Positions 27,101-41,653 of a DNA stretch of 64,000 nucleotides are shown one piece after another. The stretch comes from Antedon mediterranea (lineage: Eukaryota; Echinodermata; Crinoidea; Comatulida; Antedonidae), in assembly GCF_964355755.1 (NCBI RefSeq), contig NC_092675.1, positions 12,911,312-12,975,311 on the forward strand, in the 5' to 3' direction. The first letter of the stretch is position 1. Each line of letters starts with the position of its first letter. A model generated the notes under the pieces. It searched no databases. It was not told where the DNA came from and worked only from the letters and a program-made list of their open reading frames with translations. The translations under genes and the position numbers were made by a program.

Positions 27101-28380
27101 GTTTTAGACCATTTTGAGATTTTCGAAAAAACTTGGTTACACAAAAACATCAAAGTGCTTAAAATCACATTATAAACCGTTTTAGACCATTTTGAGCATT
27201 TCGATAACACTTTTCACACAAAAACATCAAAGAGCACAAAATAGCTTAATATCGTATTTAAAAACGTTTTAGACCATTTTGAGCATTTCGACAAAACTTT
27301 TTCACACAAAACACCAAAGTGCTTAGAATAGCTTCAAATCGCATTTGGAGACGTTTTAGACCAATTTGTGCATTTCGATGAAACTTGATTACACAAAAAC
27401 ATCAAAGTGCTTAAAATCACATTATAAACCGTTTTAGACCATTTTGAGCATTTCGATAACACTTTTCACACAAAAACATCAAAGAGCACAAAATAGCTTA
27501 ATATCGTATTTAAAAACGTTTTAGACCATTTTGAGCATTTAGACAAAACTTTTTCACACAAAACACCAAAGTGCTTAGAATAGCTTCAAATCGCATTTGG
27601 AGACGTTTTAGACCATTTTGTGCATTTCGATGAAACTTGGTTACACAAAAACATCAAAGTGCTTAAAATCACATTATAAATCGTTTTAGACGATTTTGAG
27701 CATTTAGATAAAACTTTTTCACACAAAACACCAAAGTGCTTAGAATAGCTTCAAATCGCATTTGGAGACGTTTTAGACCATTTTGTGATTTTTGAAAAAA
27801 CTTGTTAACATAAAAACACCAAAGTGCTTAGAATAGCTTCAAATCACATTTGGAGATGTTTTAGACCATTTTGTGATTTTCGAAAAAACTTGTTAACATA
27901 AAAACACGAAAGTGCTTAGAATAGCTTCAAATCGCATTTGGAAATGTTTTAGACCATTTTGTGATTTTCGAAAAAGATTGTTAACATAAAAACACCAATG
28001 TGCTTAGAATCACATTATAAACCGTTTTAGACCATTTTGAGCATTTCGATAACAATTTTCACACAAAAACATCAAAGAGCACAAAATAGCTTAACATCGT
28101 ATTTATAAATGTTTTAGACCATTTTGAGCATTTCGACAAAACTTTTTCACACAAAACACCAAAGTGCTTAGAATAGCTTCAAATCGCATTTGGAGACGTT
28201 TTTTATACCATTTTGTGATTTCGATGAAACTTGATTACACAAAAACATCAAAGTGCTTAAAATCACATTATAAACCGTTTTAGACCATTTTGAGCATTTC
28301 GATAACACTTTTCACACAAAAACATCAAAGAGCACAAAATAGCTTAATATCGTATTTAAAAACGTTTTAGACCATTTTTT

Positions 28381-31300
28381 GCATTTAGACAAAACTTTTT
28401 CACACAAAACACCAAAGTGCTTAGAATAGCTTCAAATCGCATTTGGAGACGTTTTAGAACATTTTGTGTTTTTCGAAAAAAACTGTTAACATAAAAACAC
28501 CAAAGTGCTTAGAATAGCTTCAAATCGCATTTGGAGACGTTTTAGAACATTTTGTGTTCTTCGAAAAAACCTGTTAACATAAAAACACCAAAGTGCTTAG
28601 AATAGCTTCAAATCGCATTTGGAGACGTTTTAGACCATTTTGTGATTTTCGAAAAAACTTGTTAACATAAAAACACGAAAGTGCTTAGAATAGCTTCAAA
28701 TCGCATTTGGAGACGTTTTAGACCATTTTGTGATTTTCGAAAAAACATGTTAACATAAAAACACCAAAGTGCTTAGAATAGCTTCAAATCGTATTTGGAG
28801 ACGTTTTAGACCATTTTGAGATTTTCGAAAAAACTTGGTTACACAAAAACATCAAAGTGCTTAAAATCACATTATAAACCGTTTTAGACCATTTTGAGAA
28901 TTTCGATAACACTTTTCACACAAAAACATCAAAGAGCACAAAATAGCTTAATATCGTATTTAAAAACGTTTTAGACCATTTTGAGCATTTCGACAAAACT
29001 TTTTCACACAAAACACCAAAGTGCTTAGAATAGCTTCAAATCGCATTTGGAGACGTTTTAGACCAATTTGTGCATTTCGATGACACTTGATTACACAAAA
29101 ACATCAAAGTGCTTAAAATCACATTATAAACCGTTTTAGACCATTTTGAGCATTTCGATAACACTTTTCACACAAAAACATCAAAGAGCACAAAATAGCT
29201 TAATATCGTATTTAAAAACGTTTTAGACCATTTTGAGCATTTAGACAAAACTTTTTCACACAAAACACCAAAGTGCTTAGAATAGCTTCAAATCGCATTT
29301 GGAGACGTTTTAGACCATTTTGTGCATTTCGATGAAACTTGGTTACACAAAAACATCAAAGTGCTTAAAATCACATTATAAATCGTTTTAGACCATTTTG
29401 AGCATTTCGACAAAACTTTTTCACACAAAATACAAAAGTGCTTAGAATAGCTTCAAATCGCATTTCGAGACGTTTTAGACCATTTTGTGATTTTCGAAAA
29501 AACTTTTTAACATAAAAACACCAAAGTGCTTAGAATAGCTTCAAATCACATTTGGAGACGTTTTAGACCATTTTGTGATTTTCGAAAAAACTTGTTAACA
29601 TAAAAACACGAAAGTGCTTAGAATAGCTTCAAATCGCATTTAGAAACGTTTTAGACCATTTTGTGATTTTCGAAAAAAATTGTTAACATAAAAACACCAA
29701 AGTGCTTAGAATCACATTATAAACCGTTTTAGACCATTTTGAGCATTTCGATAACAATTTTCACACAAAAACATCAAAGAGCACAAAATAGCTTAATATC
29801 GTATTTAAAAATGTTTTAGACCATTTTGAGCATTTAGATAAAACTTTTTCACACAAAACACCAAAGTGCTTAGAATAGCTTCAAATCGCATTTGGAGACG
29901 TTTTAGACCATTTTGTGATTTTTGAAAAAACTTGTTAACATAAAAACACCAAAGTGCTTAGAATAGCTTCAAATCACATTTGGAGACGTTTTAGACCATT
30001 TTGTGATTTTCGAAAAAACTTGTTAACATAAAAACACGAAAGTGCTTAGAATAGCTTCAAATCGCATTTGGAAACGTTTTAGACCATTTTGTGATTTTCG
30101 AAAAAAATTGTTAACATAAAAACACCAAAGTGCTTAGAATCACATTATAAACCGTTTTAGACCATTTTGAGCATTTCGATAACAATTTTCACACAAAAAC
30201 ATCAAAGAGCACAAAATAGCTTAATATCGTATTTAAAAATGTTTTAGACCATTTTGAGCATTTAGATAAAACTTTTTCACACAAAACACCAAAGTGCTTA
30301 GAATAGCTTCAAATCGCATTTGGAGACGTTTTAGACCATTTTGTGATTTTTGAAAAAACTTGTTAACATAAAAACACGAAAGTGCTTAGAATAGCTTCAA
30401 ATCGCATTTGGAAACGTTTTAGACCATTTTGTGATTTTCGAAAAAACTTGTTAACATAAAAACACGAAAGTGCTTAGAATAGCTTCAAATCGCATTTGGA
30501 AACGTTTTAGACCATTTTGTGATTTTCGAAAAAACTTGTTAACATAAAAACACCAAAGTGCTTAGAATAGCTTCAAATCACATTTGGAGACGTTTTAGAC
30601 CATTTTGTGATTTTCGAAAAAACTTATCAACATAAAAACACCAAAGGGTTTAGAATAGCTTCAAATCGCATTTGGAGACGTTTTAGACCATTTTGTGATT
30701 TTGAAAAAACTTGTTAACATAAAAACACCAAAGTGCTTAGAATAGCTTCAAATCGCATTTGGAGACGTTTTAGACTATTTTGTGATTTTCGAAAAAACTT
30801 GTTAACATAAAAACACCAAAGTGCTTAGAATAGCTTCAAATCGTATTTGGAGACGTTTTAGACCATTTTGAGATTTTCGAAAAAACTTGGTTACACAAAA
30901 ACATCAAAGTGCTTAAAATCACATTATAAACCGTTTTAGACCATTTTGAGCATTTCGATAACACTTTTCACACAAAAACATCAAAGAGCACAAAATAGCT
31001 TAATATCGTATTTAAAAACGTTTTAGACCATTTTGAGCATTTCGACAAAACTTTTTCACACAAAACACCAAAGTGCTTAGAATAGCTTCAAATCGCATTT
31101 GGAGACGTTTTAGACCAATTTGTGCATTTCGATGAAACTTGATTACACATAAACATCAAAGTGCTTAAAATCACATTATAAACCGTTTTAGACCATTTTG
31201 AGCATTTCGATAACACTTTTCACACAAAAACATCAAAGAGCACAAAATAGCTTAATATCGTATTTAAAAACGTTTTAGACCATTTTGAGCATTTAGACAA

Positions 31301-33906
31301 AACTTTTTCACACAAAACACCAAAGTGCTTAGAATAGCTTCAAATCGCATTTGGAGACGTTTTAGACCATTTTGTGCATTTCGATGAAACTTGGTTACAC
31401 AAAAACATCAAAGTGCTTAAAATCACATTATAAATCGTTTTAGACCATTTTGAGCATTTCGACAAAACTTTTTCACACAAAATACCAAAGTGCTTAGAAT
31501 AGCTTCAAATCGCATTTAGAGACGTTTTAGACCATTTTGTGATTTTCGAAAAAACTTTTTAACATAAAAACACCAAAGTGCTTAGAATAGCTTCAAATCA
31601 CATTTGGAGACATTTTAGACCATTTTGTGATTTTCGAAAAAACTTGTTAACATAAAAACACGAAAGTGCTTAGAATAGCTTCAAATCGCATTTGGAAACG
31701 TTTTAGACCATTTTGTGATTTTCGAAAAAAATTGTTAACATAAAAACACCAAAGTGCTTAGAATCACATTATAAACCGTTTTAGACCATTTTGAGCATTT
31801 CGATAACAATTTTCACACAAAAACATCAAAGAGCACAAAATAGCTTAATATCGTATTTAAAAATGTTTTAGACCATTTTGAGCATTTAGATAAAACTTTT
31901 TCACACAAAACACCAAAGTGCTTAGAATAGCTTCAAATCGCATTTGGAGACGTTTTAGACCATTTTGTGATTTTTGAAAAAACTTGTTAACATAAAAACA
32001 CCAAAGTGCTTAGAATAGCTTCAAATCACATTTGGAGACGTTTTAGACCATTTTGTGATTTTCGAAAAAACTTGTTAACATAAAAACACGAAAGTGCTTA
32101 GAATAGCTTCAAATCGCATTTGGAAACGTTTTAGACCATTTTGTGATTTTCGAAAAAACTTGTTAACATAAAAACACGAAAGTGCTTAGAATAGCTTCAA
32201 ATCGCATTTGGAAACGTTTTAGACCATTTTGTGATTTTCAAAAAAACTTGTTAACATAAAAACACGAAAGTGCTTAGAATAGCTTCAAATCGCATTTGGA
32301 AACGTTTTAGACCATTTTGTGATTTTCGAAAAAAATTGTTAACATAAAAACACCAAAGTGTTTAGAATAGCTTCAAATCGCATTTGGAGACGTTTTAGAC
32401 CAATTTGTGATTTTCGAAAAAACTTATCAACATAAAAACACCAAAGGGTTTAGAATAGCTTCAAATCGCATTTGGAGACGTTTTAGACCATTTTGTGATT
32501 TTTAAAAAACTTGTTAACATAAAAACACCAAAGTGCTTAGAATAGCTTCAAATCGCATTTGGAGACATTTTAGACCATTTTGTGATTTTCGAAAAAACTT
32601 GTTAACATAAAAACACCAAAGTGCTTAGAATAGCTTCAAATCGTATTTGGAAACGTTTTAGACCATTTTGAGATTTTCGAAAAAACTTGGTTACACAAAA
32701 ACATCAAAGTGCTTAAAATCACATTATAAACCGTTTTAGACCATTTTGAGCATTTCGGTAACACTTTTCACACAAAAACATCAAAGAGCACAAAATAGCT
32801 TAATATCGTATTTAAAAACGTTTTAGACCATTTTGAGCATTTAGACAAAACTTTTTCACACAAAACACCAAAGTGCTTAGAATAGCTTCAAATCGCATTT
32901 GGAGACGTTTTAGACCATTTTGTGCATTTCGATGAAACTTGGTTACACAAAAACATCAAAGTGCTTAAAATCACATTATAAATCGTTTTAGACCATTTTG
33001 AGCATTTCGACAAAACTTTTTCACACAAAATACCAAAGTGCTTAGAATAGCTTCAAATCGCATTTGGAGACGTTTTAGACCATTTTGTGATTTTCGAAAA
33101 AACTTTTTAACATAAAAACACCAAAGTGCTTAGAATAGCTTCAAATCACATTTGGAGACGTTTTAGACCATAAGTGCTTAGAATCACATTATAAACCGTT
33201 TTAGACCATTTTGAGCATTTCGATAACAATTTTCACACAAAAACATCAAAGAGCACAAAATAGCTTAATATCGTATTTAAAAATGTTTTAGACCATTTTG
33301 AGCATTTAGATAAAACTTTTTCACACAAAACACCAAAGTGCTTAGAATAGCTTCAAATCGCATTTGGAGACGTTTTAGACCATTTTGTGATTTTTGAAAA
33401 AACTTGTTAACATAAAAACACCAAAGTGTTTAGAATAGCTTCAAATCACATTTGGAGACGTTTTAGACCATTTTGTGATTTTCGAAAAAACTTGTTAACA
33501 TAAAAACACGAAAGTGCTTAGAATAGCTTCAAATCGCATTTGGAAACGTTTTAGACCATTTTGTGATTTTCGAAAAAACTTGTTAACATAAAAACATGAA
33601 AGTGCTTAGAATAGCTTCAAATCGTATTTGGAGACGTTTTAGACCATTTTGTAATTTTCGAAAAAACTTGTTAACATAAAAACACCAATGTGCTTAGAAT
33701 AGCTTCAAATCGCATTTTGAGACGTTTTTTATACCATTTTGTGATTTCGATGAAAATTGATTACACAAAAACATCAAAGTGCTTAAAATCACATTATAAA
33801 CCGTTTTAGACCATTTTGAGCATTTCGATAACACTTTTCACACAAAAACATCAAAGAGCACAAAATAGCTTAATATCGTATTTAAAAACGTTTTAGACCA
33901 TTTTGA
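28381..33906 (+). repeat. 5,526-bp tandem block duplication, copy 1
   Basis: Every rare variant checked here reappears exactly 5,526 bp downstream: GTTTTAGAACATTTTGTG (28451/33977), TAGACTATTTTG (30771/36297), TTACACATAAACATC (31143/36669), TTTCGGTAAC (32753/38279) and the GACCATAAGTGC junction (33171/38697). Only a few base differences were noticed over the 5.5 kb, for example AAATCGTATT against AAATTGTATT near 28787/34313. The breakpoint lies within about 28375-28640 and its counterpart; the coordinates given are one choice within that interval. Confidence 0.9.
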
Positions 33907-36900
33907 GCATTTAGACAAAACTTTTTCACACAAAACACCAAAGTGCTTAGAATAGCTTCAAATCGCATTTGGAGACGTTTTAGAACATTTTGTGTTTTTC
34001 GAAAAAAACTGTTAACATAAAAACACCAAAGTGCTTAGAATAGCTTCAAATCGCATTTGGAGACGTTTTAGAACATTTTGTGTTCTTCGAAAAAACCTGT
34101 TAACATAAAAACACCAAAGTGCTTAGAATAGCTTCAAATCGCATTTGGAGACGTTTTAGACCATTTTGTGATTTTCGAAAAAACTTGTTAACATAAAAAC
34201 ACGAAAGTGCTTAGAATAGCTTCAAATCGCATTTGGAGACGTTTTAGACCATTTTGTGATTTTCGAAAAAACATGTTAACATAAAAACACCAAAGTGCTT
34301 AGAATAGCTTCAAATTGTATTTGGAGACGTTTTAGACCATTTTGAGATTTTCGAAAAAACTTGGTTACACAAAAACATCAAAGTGCTTAAAATCACATTA
34401 TAAACCGTTTTAGACCATTTTGAGAATTTCGATAACACTTTTCACACAAAAACATCAAAGAGCACAAAATAGCTTAATATCGTATTTAAAAACGTTTTAG
34501 ACCATTTTGAGCATTTCGACAAAACTTTTTCACACAAAACACCAAAGTGCTTAGAATAGCTTCAAATCGCATTTGGAGACGTTTTAGACCAATTTGTGCA
34601 TTTCGATGACACTTGATTACACAAAAACATCAAAGTGCTTAAAATCACATTATAAACCGTTTTAGACCATTTTGAGCATTTCGATAACACTTTTCACACA
34701 AAAACATCAAAGAGCACAAAATAGCTTAATATCGTATTTAAAAACGTTTTAGACCATTTTGAGCATTTAGACAAAACTTTTTCACACAAAACACCAAAGT
34801 GCTTAGAATAGCTTCAAATCGCATTTGGAGACGTTTTAGACCATTTTGTGCATTTCGATGAAACTTGGTTACACAAAAACATCAAAGTGCTTAAAATCAC
34901 ATTATAAATCGTTTTAGACCATTTTGAGCATTTCGACAAAACTTTTTCACACAAAATACAAAAGTGCTTAGAATAGCTTCAAATCGCATTTCGAGACGTT
35001 TTAGACCATTTTGTGATTTTCGAAAAAACTTTTTAACATAAAAACACCAAAGTGCTTAGAATAGCTTCAAATCACATTTGGAGACGTTTTAGACCATTTT
35101 GTGATTTTCGAAAAAACTTGTTAACATAAAAACACGAAAGTGCTTAGAATAGCTTCAAATCGCATTTAGAAACGTTTTAGACCATTTTGTGATTTTCGAA
35201 AAAAATTGTTAACATAAAAACACCAAAGTGCTTAGAATCACATTATAAACCGTTTTAGACCATTTTGAGCATTTCGATAACAATTTTCACACAAAAACAT
35301 CAAAGAGCACAAAATAGCTTAATATCGTATTTAAAAATGTTTTAGACCATTTTGAGCATTTAGATAAAACTTTTTCACACAAAACACCAAAGTGCTTAGA
35401 ATAGCTTCAAATCGCATTTGGAGACGTTTTAGACCATTTTGTGATTTTTGAAAAAACTTGTTAACATAAAAACACCAAAGTGCTTAGAATAGCTTCAAAT
35501 CACATTTGGAGACGTTTTAGACCATTTTGTGATTTTCGAAAAAACTTGTTAACATAAAAACACGAAAGTGCTTAGAATAGCTTCAAATCGCATTTGGAAA
35601 CGTTTTAGACCATTTTGTGATTTTCGAAAAAAATTGTTAACATAAAAACACCAAAGTGCTTAGAATCACATTATAAACCGTTTTAGACCATTTTGAGCAT
35701 TTCGATAACAATTTTCACACAAAAACATCAAAGAGCACAAAATAGCTTAATATCGTATTTAAAAATGTTTTAGACCATTTTGAGCATTTAGATAAAACTT
35801 TTTCACACAAAACACCAAAGTGCTTAGAATAGCTTCAAATCGCATTTGGAGACGTTTTAGACCATTTTGTGATTTTTGAAAAAACTTGTTAACATAAAAA
35901 CACGAAAGTGCTTAGAATAGCTTCAAATCGCATTTGGAAACGTTTTAGACCATTTTGTGATTTTCGAAAAAACTTGTTAACATAAAAACACGAAAGTGCT
36001 TAGAATAGCTTCAAATCGCATTTGGAAACGTTTTAGACCATTTTGTGATTTTCGAAAAAACTTGTTAACATAAAAACACCAAAGTGCTTAGAATAGCTTC
36101 AAATCACATTTGGAGACGTTTTAGACCATTTTGTGATTTTCGAAAAAACTTATCAACATAAAAACACCAAAGGGTTTAGAATAGCTTCAAATCGCATTTG
36201 GAGACGTTTTAGACCATTTTGTGATTTTGAAAAAACTTGTTAACATAAAAACACCAAAGTGCTTAGAATAGCTTCAAATCGCATTTGGAGACGTTTTAGA
36301 CTATTTTGTGATTTTCGAAAAAACTTGTTAACATAAAAACACCAAAGTGCTTAGAATAGCTTCAAATCGTATTTGGAGACGTTTTAGACCATTTTGAGAT
36401 TTTCGAAAAAACTTGGTTACACAAAAACATCAAAGTGCTTAAAATCACATTATAAACCGTTTTAGACCATTTTGAGCATTTCGATAACACTTTTCACACA
36501 AAAACATCAAAGAGCACAAAATAGCTTAATATCGTATTTAAAAACGTTTTAGACCATTTTGAGCATTTCGACAAAACTTTTTCACACAAAACACCAAAGT
36601 GCTTAGAATAGCTTCAAATCGCATTTGGAGACGTTTTAGACCAATTTGTGCATTTCGATGAAACTTGATTACACATAAACATCAAAGTGCTTAAAATCAC
36701 ATTATAAACCGTTTTAGACCATTTTGAGCATTTCGATAACACTTTTCACACAAAAACATCAAAGAGCACAAAATAGCTTAATATCGTATTTAAAAACGTT
36801 TTAGACCATTTTGAGCATTTAGACAAAACTTTTTCACACAAAACACCAAAGTGCTTAGAATAGCTTCAAATCGCATTTGGAGACGTTTTAGACCATTTTG

Positions 36901-39432
36901 TGCATTTCGATGAAACTTGGTTACACAAAAACATCAAAGTGCTTAAAATCACATTATAAATCGTTTTAGACCATTTTGAGCATTTCGACAAAACTTTTTC
37001 ACACAAAATACCAAAGTGCTTAGAATAGCTTCAAATCGCATTTAGAGACGTTTTAGACCATTTTGTGATTTTCGAAAAAACTTTTTAACATAAAAACACC
37101 AAAGTGCTTAGAATAGCTTCAAATCACATTTGGAGACATTTTAGACCATTTTGTGATTTTCGAAAAAACTTGTTAACATAAAAACACGAAAGTGCTTAGA
37201 ATAGCTTCAAATCGCATTTGGAAACGTTTTAGACCATTTTGTGATTTTCGAAAAAAATTGTTAACATAAAAACACCAAAGTGCTTAGAATCACATTATAA
37301 ACCGTTTTAGACCATTTTGAGCATTTCGATAACAATTTTCACACAAAAACATCAAAGAGCACAAAATAGCTTAATATCGTATTTAAAAATGTTTTAGACC
37401 ATTTTGAGCATTTAGATAAAACTTTTTCACACAAAACACCAAAGTGCTTAGAATAGCTTCAAATCGCATTTGGAGACGTTTTAGACCATTTTGTGATTTT
37501 TGAAAAAACTTGTTAACATAAAAACACCAAAGTGCTTAGAATAGCTTCAAATCACATTTGGAGACGTTTTAGACCATTTTGTGATTTTCGAAAAAACTTG
37601 TTAACATAAAAACACGAAAGTGCTTAGAATAGCTTCAAATCGCATTTGGAAACGTTTTAGACCATTTTGTGATTTTCGAAAAAACTTGTTAACATAAAAA
37701 CACGAAAGTGCTTAGAATAGCTTCAAATCGCATTTGGAAACGTTTTAGACCATTTTGTGATTTTCAAAAAAACTTGTTAACATAAAAACACGAAAGTGCT
37801 TAGAATAGCTTCAAATCGCATTTGGAAACGTTTTAGACCATTTTGTGATTTTCGAAAAAAATTGTTAACATAAAAACACCAAAGTGTTTAGAATAGCTTC
37901 AAATCGCATTTGGAGACGTTTTAGACCAATTTGTGATTTTCGAAAAAACTTATCAACATAAAAACACCAAAGGGTTTAGAATAGCTTCAAATCGCATTTG
38001 GAGACGTTTTAGACCATTTTGTGATTTTTAAAAAACTTGTTAACATAAAAACACCAAAGTGCTTAGAATAGCTTCAAATCGCATTTGGAGACATTTTAGA
38101 CCATTTTGTGATTTTCGAAAAAACTTGTTAACATAAAAACACCAAAGTGCTTAGAATAGCTTCAAATCGTATTTGGAAACGTTTTAGACCATTTTGAGAT
38201 TTTCGAAAAAACTTGGTTACACAAAAACATCAAAGTGCTTAAAATCACATTATAAACCGTTTTAGACCATTTTGAGCATTTCGGTAACACTTTTCACACA
38301 AAAACATCAAAGAGCACAAAATAGCTTAATATCGTATTTAAAAACGTTTTAGACCATTTTGAGCATTTAGACAAAACTTTTTCACACAAAACACCAAAGT
38401 GCTTAGAATAGCTTCAAATCGCATTTGGAGACGTTTTAGACCATTTTGTGCATTTCGATGAAACTTGGTTACACAAAAACATCAAAGTGCTTAAAATCAC
38501 ATTATAAATCGTTTTAGACCATTTTGAGCATTTCGACAAAACTTTTTCACACAAAATACCAAAGTGCTTAGAATAGCTTCAAATCGCATTTGGAGACGTT
38601 TTAGACCATTTTGTGATTTTCGAAAAAACTTTTTAACATAAAAACACCAAAGTGCTTAGAATAGCTTCAAATCACATTTGGAGACGTTTTAGACCATAAG
38701 TGCTTAGAATCACATTATAAACCGTTTTAGACCATTTTGAGCATTTCGATAACAATTTTCACACAAAAACATCAAAGAGCACAAAATAGCTTAATATCGT
38801 ATTTAAAAATGTTTTAGACCATTTTGAGCATTTAGATAAAACTTTTTCACACAAAACACCAAAGTGCTTAGAATAGCTTCAAATCGCATTTGGAGACGTT
38901 TTAGACCATTTTGTGATTTTTGAAAAAACTTGTTAACATAAAAACACCAAAGTGTTTAGAATAGCTTCAAATCACATTTGGAGACGTTTTAGACCATTTT
39001 GTGATTTTCGAAAAAACTTGTTAACATAAAAACACGAAAGTGCTTAGAATAGCTTCAAATCGCATTTGGAAACGTTTTAGACCATTTTGTGATTTTCGAA
39101 AAAACTTGTTAACATAAAAACATGAAAGTGCTTAGAATAGCTTCAAATCGTATTTGGAGACGTTTTAGACCATTTTGTAATTTTCGAAAAAACTTGTTAA
39201 CATAAAAACACCAATGTGCTTAGAATAGCTTCAAATCGCATTTTGAGACGTTTTTTATACCATTTTGTGATTTCGATGAAAATTGATTACACAAAAACAT
39301 CAAAGTGCTTAAAATCACATTATAAACCGTTTTAGACCATTTTGAGCATTTCGATAACACTTTTCACACAAAAACATCAAAGAGCACAAAATAGCTTAAT
39401 ATCGTATTTAAAAACGTTTTAGACCATTTTGA
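33907..39432 (+). repeat. 5,526-bp tandem block duplication, copy 2
   Basis: Second copy of the preceding block. Both copies end with the TTTTTTATACC and GAAAATTGATTAC variants (33727 and 39253 for TTTTATACC), whereas the related sequence before copy 1 has GAAACTTGATTAC. After about 39680 the right flank differs (GATTTTTGAAAA in place of GATTTTCGAAAA), placing the end of the duplication in the few hundred bases before it. The near-identity marks it as one of the youngest large rearrangements visible in the window. Confidence 0.9.
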
Positions 39433-41122
39433 GCATTTAGACAAAACTTTTTCACACAAAACACCAAAGTGCTTAGAATAGCTTCAAATCGCATTTGGAG
39501 ACGTTTTAGAACATTTTGTGTTTTTCGAAAAAAACTGTTAACATAAAAACACCAAAGTGCTTAGAATAGCTTCAAATCGCATTTGGAGACGTTTTAGAAC
39601 ATTTTGTGTTCTTCGAAAAAACCTGTTAACATAAAAACACCAAAGTGCTTAGAATAGCTTCAAATCGCATTTGGAGACGTTTTAGACCATTTTGTGATTT
39701 TTGAAAAAACTTGTTAACATAAAAACACCAAAGTGCTTAGAATAGCTTCAAATCACATTTGGAGACGTTTTAGACCATTTTGTGATTTTCGAAAAAACTT
39801 GTTAACATAAAAACACGAAAGTGGTTAGAATAGCTTCAAATCGCATTTGGAAACGTTTTAGACCATTTTGTGATTTTCGAAAAAGATTGTTAACATAAAA
39901 ACACCAAAGTGCTTAGAATCACAATATAAACCGTTTTAGACCATTTTGAGCATTTCGATAACAATTTTCACACAAAAACATCAAAGAGCACAAAATAGCT
40001 TAATATCGTATTTAAAAATGTTTTAGACCATTTTGAGCATTTAGATAAAACTTTTTCACACAAAACACCAAAGTGCTTAGAATAGCTTCAAATCGCATTT
40101 GGAGACGGTTTAGACCATTTTGTGATTTTGAAAAAACTTGTTAACATAAAAACACCAAAGTGCTTAGAATAGCTTCAAATCGCATTTGGAGACGTTTTAG
40201 ACCATTTTGTGATTTTCGAAAAAACTTGTTAACATAAAAACACCAAAGTGCTTAGAATAGCTTCAAATCGTATTTGGAGACGTTTTAGACCATTTTGAGA
40301 TTTTAGAAAAAACTTGTTAACATAAAAACACGAAAGTGCTTAGAATAGCTTCAAATCGCATTTGGAAACGTTTTAGACCATTTTGTGATTTTCGAAAAAA
40401 CTTGTTAACATAAAAACACGAAAGTGCTTAGAATAGCTTCAAATCGCATTTGGAAACGTTTTAGACCATTTTGTGATTTTCGAAAAAAATTGTTAACATA
40501 AAAACACCAAAGTGCTTAGAATCACATTATAAACCGTTTTAGACCATTTTGAGCATTTCGATAACAATTTTCACACAAAAACATCAAAGAGCACAAAATA
40601 GCTTAATATCGTATTTAAAAATGTTTTAGACCATTTTGAGCATTTAGATAAAACTTTTTCACACAAAACACCAAAGTGCTTAGAATAGCTTCAAATCGCA
40701 TTTGGAGACGTTTTAGACCATTTTGTGATTTTTGAAAAAACTTGTTAACATAAAAACACCAAAGTGCTTAGAATAGCTTCAAATCACATTTGGAGACGTT
40801 TTAGACCATTTTGTGATTTTCGAAAAAACTTGTTAACATAAAAACACGAAAGTGCTTAGAATAGCTTCAAATCGCATTTGGAAACGTTTTAGACCATTTT
40901 GTGATTTTCGAAAAAACTTGTTAACATAAAAACACGAAAGTGCTTAGAATAGCTTCAAATCGCATTTGGAAACGTTTTAGACCATTTTGTGATTTTCGAA
41001 AAAACTTGTTAACATAAAAACACGAAAGTGCTTAGAATCACATTATAAACCGTTTTAGACCATTTTGAGCATTTCGATAACAATTTTCACACAAAAACAT
41101 CAAAGAGCACAAAATAACTTAA

Positions 41123-41138
41123 AGATGTATTGTCCCTT
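41123..41138 (+). repeat. Left terminal inverted repeat of the 547-bp element
   Basis: AGATGTATTGTCCCTT matches the complement of 41654-41669 exactly; the next bases (TGA against GAA) no longer align. It directly follows the flanking TTAA. Confidence 0.85.
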
Positions 41139-41285
41139 TGACTAATTCCAAAAAAATAAAAAATAAAAGATTTCGAAAAAAGGTGGGTCATTTTGAAGTA
41201 TCATAATAGTTATTAACTATCACCAAAAATTTTTTGAAAAAAAAAAAATTTAACTGAAATACAGACGTGTTTTTGTTAAAAAAAT

Positions 41286-41308
41286 AACTTTGACTTCCAG
41301 TCAAAGTT
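41286..41308. other. Hairpin inside the 547-bp element
   Basis: AACTTTGAC (41286-41294) and GTCAAAGTT (41300-41308) are exact inverted complements around a five-base loop. A nearby GTCAAA adds a partial third copy. The role is unknown; internal inverted repeats are common in MITEs. Confidence 0.75.
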
Positions 41309-41653
41309 TTCAGTCAAAACATATCCCATAAGGAAACACGCTTGTTTGGCTACTCTGTATGCATAATCATAAAACTTCCTCATGATCTGTGTGAAATAAC
41401 CTTCTTAACCGTGACGAGTTGTAAACAATCCTAATTTAGCATATGCATAATGCGTACTCATGGTTTGAAATCTTTGTTTACTTTAGCTCGTGACGATTTT
41501 CCAAATGAAATGTAATCAAACTAATTTACCTGTTAATTACGTAAACTTGTTGTTTTTGGCTAAAATTTTCGACTTAAAGTGAATAACTTTAACATTACTT
41601 TGATATGGCCACTTTAAATTTAGAATATTTTGACCTTCATTTTTTTGTGTTTC

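Larger units (their letters stand above)
2595..41122 (+). repeat. Satellite array, segment 2 (38.5 kb uninterrupted)
   Basis: The longest uninterrupted stretch of the same satellite: all monomers on one strand, no unrelated sequence and no inversion. It holds the clearest higher-order repeats (monomer-resolved example at 10443-11802), the 1,232-bp units near 15-20 kb, the divergent GACCGTTTTAGGCC subfamily at about 20.7-24.1 kb and the 5,526-bp tandem duplication at about 28.4-39.4 kb. Minus-strand frames of about 60-82 codons recur here because 87- and 78-bp monomers are multiples of three; they are not genes. Confidence 0.97.

Noticed and set aside
28381-39432. Treating the 5,526-bp copies as proof of an assembly error.
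   Set aside because: The copies are not identical, and the sequences before copy 1 and after copy 2 differ in the manner of a true tandem duplication. An artefact remains possible but is not shown by the sequence.
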